A program made the position numbers and the translations under genes. The notes beneath the pieces are model-generated. The model saw only the letters and a list, made by a program, of their open reading frames with translations. It made no database searches and had not been told where the DNA came from. Shown piece by piece: positions 53,701 to 62,426 of a stretch of DNA of 64,000 nucleotides (its first letter is position 1; every line of letters begins with the position of its first letter). Source of the stretch: Apis mellifera (Eukaryota > Arthropoda > Insecta > Hymenoptera > Apidae); the NCBI RefSeq assembly GCF_003254395.2, contig NC_037642.1:8011736-8075735 (forward strand). The letters are read 5' to 3'.

Positions 53701-55222
53701 CCGGTGTATAAGGTCGTTTAACTTGGCTCGATCTAACTTGGATCAAATTTTTCTAAATACAAATTACGATGTTGAAATGTAAATTCGGAGAAAAAGAAGT
53801 TGTAAGAGGCAAGAATTAACTAAGAAATATTCGGTATTTTTTTTTTAGTTTCTAGAAATTATTAAATCGTTTAAAGATGTTCTTCTATTATTCTGTCTCT
53901 CTCTTTTGTTCGCCCACGTTATTTCGTTTCGAAATTTCGTACGAATCGAATCTGGTATAGAATACGTAGATATATCTGTACAAACAAATTCGAGTATTAT
54001 TCATATATGCGAACGGAGCTCACTAAATTTCGTCACGGTGCCGGAAAGTTATACGGGACACACCCTCTCGTAACTCTGACTTTTATGCCTTTTTCGATGT
54101 CATATGCTCCTCTTGCTTCGCTGCCCGACGACGATGAACTTGAACTTGATTTTTCACCAAACAATGTACTGTGCATATACTTTTAATATGTAATTATTAT
54201 CTAAAACGATAATTAAATTTCTTCGTAATTATCCGATGAAGAGGGCTTCGTTGATTATATATATATATTTATAAAGATATTCCATTTTTGAAAAATTCAA
54301 ATTCGGAAGGATGACGAGGCGAGTGTGAGAGTCAGTCACGCTTTTCATCCAGCCCCTCTCGCGTGACTGGGTTTGTTTCACGCCGCGAAACCGAGACGCC
54401 CCCCTCCGGTTTCATAATCAAAACTGCATTAAAATCCTGAAAGCGGCGACGAGGGCGCGTTGAAAAGTGTTTTGTCATCCCGTGGGGGTTGGCGCAATAT
54501 GGCCTCTCCCTTAACGCTTTCCAACGTTGGATCCGAGCGAGCGTCGTAAACCGATAATTTTACCGGCCCATTACGATCGTTCGCGATAACGAAACCGTAA
54601 AAAGCGCATCCGTGAACGCTTCGAGAGTACAGACGAACTGTCTTAAACGCGACGATAACCGCGATAAAACTAATTTCGCGTTGCCAGATGGAGAACTCGA
54701 CGATCCTCGATAGACGGATGATTGAATTTCCTTTGTTGAATTTCCAATCTTTTAATGTTGATTTAACTATCCACGATAATTGTAGATGCTAATCAATCGT
54801 TTGAAATATATCGTAAACCTTCCCTACTACTTTATTCTTTTATCAGAGAAATTTCACCGATCGAATGCCAAGATAAGTTAGCAATATTTAATTTCTAATT
54901 TCTAATTTACTTGATCCAATACGAGAAAGAAACCAAGGGTCAAAGATTTACGAAATCATGATCGATCAAACGTCGGAAATACAAAAGAAATCACGATACT
55001 TATAAATAATAACCGGAGCCCCAGTGGACGAGGAACGAGAGATGACAGGACCGTTTGCCAGCCGCCACCTCGACTGTAAAATTTCATCCTGTCCGTTCTA
55101 CGTGCGGCGGGCTTAAGTTTTCCGGTGGCGAAGATATTTTTGCCGGTTTCCAACCCCCATTCCCCACGAAAGAGGCGAAGGAAAGAGAGAGAAAAGATTG
55201 GGCAGTTGCCACTGCTTCCCAT

Positions 55223-55246
55223 CCTCTCTCTCTCTCTCTCTCTCTC
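55223..55246. repeat. (CT)n microsatellite
   Basis: About eleven CT units. Confidence 0.85.
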
Positions 55247-57110
55247 CTCTTCTCTCCCCGTCTCTGTTCTTGTGCGCGCCATTGTTCGGGCGATATTTCA
55301 GTTACGGGGGTGGTCGGTAGGAGGGTGGGCGCGGGGGTTGGCAGAGGTAGTCAGCTGGCTGTGACACGCTGCCTACGCCGCCAAAGGGGAACCAGAGGCG
55401 TTTAGGAGTATTTGGGGGCTGGAAAGGGGCCCTCGGTTTATACAAGCAGGGATACTCTTTCATCCAACGATATCCGAGGCCTTGACTTTGAGGGGAGACG
55501 GTGTTACGATCCCTCCCGCGCGTTTACACACCCGTTGCCCTCCGTTCCAACCAACCTCCGCACACGAGATACTCTTTCATCGACGTTCCGCGTTTCGTGC
55601 GTCCACTCGTTTCGTTTGTTCAACGAGTGCTTTGTGATTTCTTCTCTTCCTCGTTCCTTCTTCGATGAATTTTCTTCAACAAACCGAATATTTGCATTCC
55701 TCATGAAATATAACATCGAATGTATAATTATCCTACAATAATAATAATAATTCCATTAATAATTCTGTTCAATCTCTTTCGAATTCAGTGATCTTTCTCG
55801 AGGAAAATCTCAATATTCAGAGTATTAAAAACAGTCTTTTACACTCTCTTAACTCCACGATATTCCACGGAACCAGGAAACTCCTTCACGAAGCTCCTCT
55901 CCTGTTCCTGTTAATTAAACTTCGAGTCTCTGGTCGGACTTCCGTTTCCGAGGTGTTGGACTCGGCCATTCGCAACTGGGCGAGCGCATCGAGGCAGAGT
56001 TTAATAATTATTATTCATAAGACTCTGGGGCCAGGAAGCGGCCAGGCGTGATACCGAACGCAAGAAAGATGCGACGCGAAACAAGAGGGGTTGCAGCTGC
56101 CACCCTGTTCCTCCCCCCCTCTCTCTCTCTCTCTCTGTCCCTCTTTCTCTTCACCCATCGGAACCATGGTTTTCTACGATGAGAAGGGGGTGCGTTCACG
56201 AGTCAGTCGAGCAGAAACCCAATCACTTCCGGCGTCTGCGCCCATTAGGGCGCCGCGACGCTGACGTTGGCTGACGTACGCCCTTTCGCTTGTCTTCCTT
56301 TCTCACCCACCCTCTCCTTCTTCGTTTCACTTCTTTCTCCCGGCCTCGAACCGCCTCTCCACAACTTGGTTGGACCACTACCAAACTCGAAATAGACCGC
56401 AGATCTATTGTTTGGAAAGCGCTCGCACGGAAGCTCCTTCACCGTGGCTAATGACGTATCGAGGATCCTGCTCTTCCTCTTCCTCTTCCTCGCCTCGTCT
56501 TCGTTCGATAACACGCACCGCCTTTCTTCTTTTCCCTTCCCTACTCTTCTCTCGAGATGTACAATAATAGGTAATCGCCAAATGTTTCTCCAAGAATGTA
56601 TTCGTGTTAATTTGTAACGTTTGATTATTAAATTAGATCCTTTCTTTTTAAAGGAAAATGAATCAAAACTTTCCAACTTGGCCAAAATCGATCGATAAAT
56701 TTTGATCAAATACAATTCGTGTAATTCAACTTCTTTTTATACGTAACTCTCTTACGATTTGTTCTTTATATAAGATAAAGAAAATTAGACAACTAGAACA
56801 CTTTTAACGATCCTTTTAAAGATTCTCGATTTCAATTGTTCGTCAGGAAAGAAAGGAAAAAGAAATGAAAAATTTTCTGAACGGAAGAAAGCGATGGAAA
56901 AAATTGGAAGATAGTTTTCGATCCCTGTACGAGACACCTGCTCACCTGTACGAGTTCTCTTTTCGAGGGTGCATTTCGCTCGGCCACTTCGTCAAATTAA
57001 CATACACGATTCGGGCGGAAATTACGTCCGACAATTACCGACCTTACGCCGATGAAATATCGACGGTGCCCGCCCAGAACTCGGCCAAATTGAGATGAAC
57101 GATACATCGA

Positions 57111-57130
57111 CGTACACGTATACGTGTACG
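57111..57130. repeat. Perfect 20-base palindrome
   Basis: CGTACACGTATACGTGTACG is identical to its reverse complement over all 20 bases. It lies about 800 bases upstream of the hth homeodomain exon and contains two CACGT/ACGTG cores that resemble bHLH-PAS or E-box-like sites. It could be a dimeric factor site or a small cruciform. Confidence 0.6.
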
Positions 57131-57900
57131 AATGCCTGCCGAGCTTTCGAGCTTTATCAAGCCGATCGGCCAATGCCCGCTGTCCGTGATCCACTGATCT
57201 ACATAATGAGTCATGAATACGTCTCCCCTACCTGACTGGCCTATCGTTATCTCTGATTACCCGAATAGATTTCTTGCAACTAGACGAAGCAACGGGATCC
57301 TAAATGACCGATGTTAGGACCGAGCGTTGCCCTGCCTCTCGTTCTATCAACCGAGACTTGGCTTTCTAAGTTAATGCCAACTAATTCGAGCATACGATGG
57401 AGTAAATCCAGATTCCAGACGTATTTTTAGCATCTCTCTCCTCAGTTTAGATTTGGAAATGCGACGGTTTTGGAATGCAAGGGTCGCGTTTGATTTTCTT
57501 ATCGGGATCGGTAGCCAAGGAGGGTGGAATTAATGATGGAAACTTGGAACAGACGATAATTGGAATGGATACTTGTTTCCGATTTAACTGTTCTTGTTGT
57601 CGGCGTCGCCACGTTTCTGGAACATTACCAAAAATCGTATTAGTCGATGGCTGGGCTGGTATTTAAATCTGATAATTTTCGCGTGTCGTTGAAACGCTTC
57701 TTGAATTAATCCATAATGCCACGTATCTCCATAATGTTTGAAAATGTTTGTTAGGAATTTTTCTTTCAAATCCGAGAAAGATTGCATTAACATTATATAA
57801 TTATTATATTATTTCTCATTTTTCGAATAATTATTATATAGATATCGTTCGAGAAAAATTATATCAAATAATTGCCTCGATATCTCGATATTTTTATTCA

Positions 57901-57930
57901 TTTCTAATTTCCACGTTTGATCTGTTACAG
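57901..57930 (+). promoter_or_regulatory. hth: 3' splice site of the hth homeodomain exon
   Basis: This is a pyrimidine-leaning tract ending in tctgttacag, followed directly by the exon base G and the Phe codon. A branch-point-like tctaatt lies at about 57903-57909, roughly 25 bases upstream of the AG. The frame upstream of the AG reads ICYR, which does not match the homeodomain. The protein match begins exactly at the AG, and that fixes the exon start. Confidence 0.85.
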
Positions 57931-57989
57931 GTTCATCAACGCGAGGCGTAGAATCGTCCAGCCTATGATCGACCAGAGCAATCGAGCCG
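57931..57989 (+). CDS. hth: Homothorax (Meis/TALE homeobox) internal exon, end of homeodomain
   Basis: The exon encodes FINARRRIVQPMIDQSNRA, with one base at the front completing a Trp codon (TG|G) and one base at the end starting a Gly codon. In TALE homeodomain numbering this is Phe49, Ile50, Asn51, Ala52, Arg53 onward, including the invariant Asn51 and the TALE-type Ile50 of the DNA-recognition helix. The flank IVQPMIDQSNRA is typical of Meis/Hth; Prep/PKNOX proteins differ here (ILQPMLDASN). Homothorax is a nuclear transcription factor that binds DNA with Extradenticle and Hox proteins and helps bring Exd into the nucleus. The 59-base length and the intron phases (2 before, 1 after) fit the equivalent vertebrate Meis exon as I know it. 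The acceptor ends in tctgttacag and the donor is G|GTAAGA. The preceding exon with homeodomain positions 1-48 was not found in the window. Family assignment is very secure; the symbol rests on insect origin. Confidence 0.95.
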
Positions 57990-58147
57990 GTAAGACGAGC
58001 CCAATTCTGTCAACAGACCCTTACACACACACGTACAACACCGAAGACGCGTATAATTTCATGTCACCTGTGCCGGGCATGCATCACGGATACGTTTATC
58101 CGGCTTATCACGAGGGTTACACTCCCGGTCCTTATCGGTTGACGTAG
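57931..58147 (+). CDS. hth: Alternative hth terminal exon by intron retention (read-through tail)
   Basis: If the donor after 57989 is not used, the homeodomain frame continues for 52 codons past SNRA and stops at TAG 58145-58147. The tail begins GKTSPILSTDPYTHTYNTED and later reads GMHHGYVYPAYHEGYTPGPY before ending RLT. It is rich in Tyr, Pro, His and Gly, resembling in composition the Tyr/Pro/His-rich C-termini of Hth proteins, and does not look like random intron translation. Published work on insect ultraconserved elements (Glazov and colleagues, 2005) described a conserved hth element that crosses an internal exon-intron junction and is associated with frequent intron retention. This position fits that description. 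Whether the tail is translated or the retained transcript is only regulatory cannot be decided from the sequence. Confidence 0.7.
57988..57996 (+). promoter_or_regulatory. hth: 5' splice site after hth SNRA codons
   Basis: The sequence CG|GTAAGAC is a good match to the metazoan donor consensus and cuts the frame in phase 1, as expected for Meis/Hth genes. The bases GTAAG at 57990-57994 are complementary to CTTAC at 58020-58024, so a short hairpin could partly hide the donor. That hairpin is my inference and has only five pairs. Confidence 0.75.
57990..58147 (+). promoter_or_regulatory. hth: Probable hth ultraconserved intron-retention element
   Basis: This is the intron side of the hth exon junction. 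It stays open in the homeodomain frame to 58147 and contains several complementary segments. It includes a perfect hairpin at 58087-58102 and a possible donor-masking pair (57990-57994 with 58020-58024). From knowledge of the family, the insect hth ultraconserved element is mostly intronic, abuts this kind of junction, forms a stable RNA stem-loop and accompanies intron retention. I cannot measure conservation from one sequence, so the identification rests on gene, position and structure. Confidence 0.65.
58087..58102 (+). other. Perfect RNA hairpin inside the read-through tail
   Basis: CGGATA at 58087-58092 pairs with TATCCG at 58097-58102 around a four-base CGTT loop, giving a six-base-pair stem. 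It lies within the read-through reading frame. A competing pairing is possible between GCCGG near 58072 and CCGGC at 58100-58104, so a larger structure or a switch between folds may exist. Confidence 0.55.
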
Positions 58148-58167
58148 ATCGATGCGTTCTAACGAAG

Positions 58168-58206
58168 GAATCCTACGCGTGCCCCATAAGGGCTCATCGA
58201 GGATTC
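58168..58206 (+). other. Stem-loop just after the read-through stop codon
   Basis: GAATCCT at 58168-58174 pairs with AGGATTC at 58200-58206. After a one-base bulge, CG (58176-58177) pairs with CG (58198-58199). After an internal loop, GCCC (58181-58184) pairs with GGGC (58190-58193) around a five-base CATAA loop. It starts about 20 bases after the TAG of the read-through frame, which is suitable for a post-transcriptional control element in the retained intron or its 3' untranslated region. The pairings are seen directly; the function is inferred. Confidence 0.5.
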
Positions 58207-58429
58207 GATGCCTCTTATTAACCCAAGATATACACGTTGGTTTAACCATTAAACCTTATTATCTCATCAAATAATTCTTCTTTATTACGAGATTTATCAT
58301 ATCGTTTAATCCTTTATCTTTGTATCTTTATATAGTTAAATTGTTACATGTTTTATATCCTTCCTTTCTATTAATATTTTTAATTTTTACACGAAGAGCC
58401 ATGGTGAAAGCTTGGCATTCGATAAATTT

Positions 58430-58435
58430 AATAAA
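58430..58435 (+). terminator. Possible poly(A) signal for the retained-intron hth transcript
   Basis: AATAAA lies about 280 bases after the TAG of the read-through frame and is followed by T-rich sequence (about 58436-58456). If used, it would make 57931 to about 58460 a terminal exon. AATAAA is common by chance in AT-rich DNA, so this is only a candidate. Confidence 0.3.
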
Positions 58436-59748
58436 TTCTTTTTCTTTTTTTTAAGTATATCCGCATAGATTTTAAGATTTTTAGATTATTTTAGTTACAT
58501 CTTTCCATAGTTTGTATTAATAAGTATGTAATAATACTAGTTTCCAAAAGTAGGCTAACACGCTCTAAAAATTTTTGGTAATAGATTAAAAATAGTCCAA
58601 CTTCTAATTGTTCTCTTCTCGTTATTATCTTACTTTTAGAACGTTTTTCTTATTCTTAGAAATTTTTAAATCCTATTAGCCTAATTTAGCTCGTTGTATC
58701 TCTCCCTTTATAATTGGATAATATTTTCTTCCAGTTTCACATTTCGGATTATTACTCTATTACGATTGATTTATCACCCGTTAGATTATATAAGATCGAT
58801 CCCCTAGTTTATAAATGCTAGAGAATCAAATTTGAGAACTGGCAATCACGTCGCCCGTTAATTCAAACCCTCATCCCTCCCGTAATGTAATCCGACGAAG
58901 AATTGACCGCGACGTGTTGCCCGTGCGAATCATGTAATTCGGCTGCTTGGGGGAGGGGGGGAAGGGATCTCTCCCGTTTCTCAAGCGCCGTTTCTTCTCC
59001 AACTCTTGATCATTTATCAATAAACGAACAATCTTAACCAATATTATACACGGTATACTCGTTTTTGTTTCTTTGGCGGAAGCCAATTATAACCTCCCCG
59101 TGACTCGATTATCGTCGATCGTAATCGCGCGTTTCGTTCAACCTCTCCATTTTCTGTCTCGTTAACGATACGACTTTGAAATTCGTTTCGTGCACTTTGT
59201 CATTTCTGTCTCGAGAAACAGACTTAATCTTAATCGGGTGGAATAAGATTGATATGAAATTTTCCTTCATTTTTCTCTCTTTCTTCTTTTGCGCGCGATA
59301 TATTTGTAAAAAAATTTCTGCAATTCAAGCGTTTCTTCCAATCTCAATCTTTTATGATCAAAAATTTTCTACATTTATTAATATTTTTAAATTTCCCCCT
59401 TAAACAAAATATCATTAATCTACAATTTCGAATTGAACAGAGAGAGAAAGAGAGAGAGAAGGAAAATTACGCCAAAAATTCGAAACAATTTTTGTCTCTC
59501 GCAAGGAGATGATATTCTGATAACGGCACGCGCGCCCATTGGAAATTCTCCCTCGCCGCCATTCAAACGGGAGGGGAAAAAAGCGTGGAAACACGGAAAG
59601 GGGGCGAAGAAAAACACGGGAGCCTCCGGTTTCCGGCCCGTGTAATCTGTAAAGACGTCGCGTTTACGAGGAGAGAATCACTTCGTTTGCAGTAAAAGGC
59701 GACAACAACGGTTACCTAGTCCCCGGTGTTAGGGTTTGTAACACAGTT

Positions 59749-59751
<3 letters not shown>

Positions 59752-59779
<28 letters not shown>
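59752..59779. repeat. (CT)n microsatellite
   Basis: About thirteen CT units. A (GA)n tract follows at 60063-60084, in complementary orientation about 280 bases away. Confidence 0.85.
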
Positions 59780-59858
59780 CGCTCTTCAAGGGTTCAAGGG
59801 TCCGCCTAGTGATTCGGATGATGGCGGGAGGGCTCGTTCCGTCGCCCGGGCAAAAGGT

Positions 59859-59890
59859 GGATAACGTTCCGGATAACGTTCGGATAACGG
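59859..59890. repeat. Short tandem repeat of GGATAACGTTC
   Basis: Two full copies (59859-59869 and 59871-59881) are followed by a diverged third copy (GGATAACGG). Each unit carries a GATAA core, so it could act as a clustered GATA-type site, but it may be simple slippage. Confidence 0.6.
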
Positions 59891-60062
59891 CGGGATAATT
59901 GGTAGCGGTGATCAGACCCGGTTTTACGACCAGTCGACATGCCTCTCACCCTCGAATCAACCCCCGGGAACGCCGTCTTTTTTCCACCTTTTCCTCGTTA
60001 CGCTCCTTTGTTTCCTCCTTTCGAGGACGCCTTCTTTCGAGGCTCGAGGTTGGAACGAAACG

Positions 60063-60084
60063 CGAGAGAGAGAGAGAGAGAGAG
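60063..60084. repeat. (GA)n microsatellite
   Basis: About ten GA units, complementary to the CT tract at 59752-59779. Confidence 0.85.
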
Positions 60085-60789
60085 TATCCTCGATACGTAG
60101 AGAGGAGCTCGTATTTTTACGACTCGCTCCCTCATAAACACCCACCGAGTTACGGATTGTTTGCCACGACGATGATGCCCTGTGCTCGGCTCTCGGGCCG
60201 ATTTCACCGGTGATTTAAGAGGGAAGATCTCTGATTATAAGTCGACGAGTGTGTGTATATATCCTCGAGGATATGTTTGCTTTTTTTTTTTTTTACTCTG
60301 AAAAGTTTACTTATTCCTTACTGAAATATTTTAACCTTTTTTCCCGTTATTCTAATTCTAACGATAAAGTTACAAAAATTATTCGATATAAATTGGATTA
60401 ACTCGAGTTAAAACGTGGCTCAAAAATTAACAAGATTTCTAATTCCTTAGCTTAGCTCCACCACCATCACCATCACTCCACCACCAGTTCCATTTATTTC
60501 TTAAATCGGTAATATCCGGAATAAACCAAGAGCGTGTTTCGCTAGCAAATCACGACACTAAGGGAGGAGGGGGAGGATGGGGGATACGCGGAACGTGGTG
60601 GTAATTCCGTGGCGAGAAAGAGCGGGGGGAGGGAGGAGGGGAGCTAACGAGCCGAAATGTCGCCGCCCGTATCGGGAGTAAAGTGGAAACTCGTGTACGG
60701 TTAGATTGTCATCCCGAGTCAATCCTGATCACGGCCACTTCGCAACCCCTTTTCCTTCGCCGTTGTACCACCGGTCTCTTCCTCCTAGA

Positions 60790-60932
60790 CAGAGAGAGAG
60801 AGAGGGAGAGAGAGAGGAATTCGCCTCTCTCGAATTGAAATCGATGGCCTTGCGCGCAGTGAATTTCGCGAGACGTGGCGAAGACCCGGCCAGAACAAAT
60901 ACACCCATTCCCCTCTCTCTCTCTCTCTCTCC
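60790..60932. repeat. (GA)n ... (CT)n inverted pair
   Basis: A GA-rich tract (about 60790-60817) and a CT tract (60912-60932) flank about 95 bases. The arms can pair in an RNA transcript. Confidence 0.75.
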
Positions 60933-62400
60933 CCTTTCTTCATGAAATCGTGGGATCGCGTCTCTCGAAACACTTCGTTCGAAACATGAGGGAGAGAAAA
61001 AAATTTTCGCCGAAAAAGGTTGAAGAAAACTCGCCCCTCGTCCATTTTTCTCGATTCTCCTTTGGGAATCGGCATCGAGGGCATCGTTCAATCCCTCTTC
61101 CCCCTCTCCTCACCACCGGTCCAGGATGCTGGACGATCAGCAGTCCATTAAAGCTTAATAGCCGGAGCATTAGGCCCCTGGGCAGATTTTGCTCGAACGG
61201 AAGCGAGATAAATGCGTCTTTCAAATGCCCCCCCTCCCTCCCGCTCCCCCGTGGATCGTATCGGCCTTCTTCCTTCGATTTTCGGCCGGCCAGGTGAGAG
61301 GTCGCGTTTCATTTCGGTAACCGGATGGATCGATAATTGTCCACGTATATAAGCGAGCCGATCGTATCCGCAATTTGCGAGTAGTATGGTATTTGCTTCG
61401 GGCCTCATTAATCATAGCGACGGTCTAAATGATGATCTATATGGCGTGGGTTATCAGATTTGTCGAGAGATCGTTTCTCCCGTTAGTTTTCATTTTCGAG
61501 AGCTGTAGCTTCACACTGGTATTAATATTTGTTTCTTTTCTTTTTCTTTTTTTTTTTTTTCGTAATTGATGCGTAACTTGTCTCATATTTATTTTTAAAC
61601 TACTGATCTATCAGTATGTATCGTTAGTGGATCATCCGTTATAGCTCTATTAAAGTAAATTACTTTTTTCTTCCCAATCATTTGGATAAAATTCTACAGT
61701 CTCCTGCAATTAATTTAAACAAGAATTCAATTTACTTGCTAATAATTTCTCAAAAAAGAGAAAGAGAAAAAGAGAGGAAGCATTTGTTTCAACAGCGCAA
61801 GCACCAAACGAAATCCGATTCCTCCTCTTCCAATCACCGCTCGAACATTTTCATTTCTCATTGTTCTTTTATCCGGAAATATTACCGATCTCCATCTCAG
61901 CCCGAGGAAAGGAGATGGAGGGGCGCATGCACCGAGGAGAGGGGAAGGGACGAAGGAGTAGCTGGTTCGAAATTGTATTAGGGCGGCACCGCTAATTCAG
62001 AACACGTTCCGTGGCTGCAACAACTACGGAACGGGAGAAAGGATTTTGTCGAAAGAGGATCCAATCCTCCTCCTTGTCGCGCCTCTTCGTGTCGAGCTAA
62101 TGACGCGCGTCGGCTCCATCATCAATCATACTTTCATTACGCGGATCGCAGCTGCTCCGCATTGACTCCGCGTGGCCCGCGGCCCATCCTTATTATTCCC
62201 CAGCATCCATCCTCGTCTCGCATCTCCCAGACGCGTTCTTGCCCCGCCGCAATCAGTGATTTCATGCCTCCCTTCTGCCCCGATAACGATTCCAAAGGAG
62301 GAGTCCTCCAGAGGGAAGGGGACGAATAAAATTGAGGAATAAGGATTGTACGATTTTCGGCTCGGTGATTGAGGATGCTCGTGGTGCAGGAATCGACGAA

Positions 62401-62426
62401 AGGAAGGAAGGAAGGAAGGAAGGAAA
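62401..62426. repeat. (GGAA)6 repeat
   Basis: Six head-to-tail GGAA units. Confidence 0.85.

Larger units (their letters stand above)
50451..57900. other. Intronic block before the hth exon, no other exon recognised
   Basis: The block holds a purine-rich stretch (50840-51120), a GC-rich segment with CCA repeats (51180-51720), a CG-rich balanced segment (53430-53700), AT-rich DNA (53740-54300) and repeats. The last 200 bases before the exon are AT-rich and end in the splice acceptor. I looked for the exon encoding the homeodomain part before FINARRR and did not find it. Confidence 0.5.
1..57930 (+). other. hth: Giant intron of hth, splitting the homeodomain
   Basis: No segment encoding the upstream Meis/Hth homeodomain (the part ending QVNNW, with a donor after the TG of the Trp codon) was seen between 1 and 57930. 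The intron before the 57931 exon therefore probably runs past the left edge. Long introns rich in regulatory DNA are usual for developmental regulators such as hth. I cannot exclude short unrecognised exons, a nested non-coding RNA or another gene. The sequence alternates AT-rich stretches with CG-rich islands and carries many simple repeats. Confidence 0.6.

Noticed and set aside
57475..57666. Open frame close upstream of the hth exon with a Cys/Arg cluster
   Set aside because: Its translation does not match the homeodomain part that should precede FINARRR, and it lacks a donor in the right phase.
58767..58774. TGATTTAT Exd/Hox-type site downstream of the hth exon
   Set aside because: An eight-base motif of this kind is expected several times by chance in 64 kb of partly AT-rich DNA.
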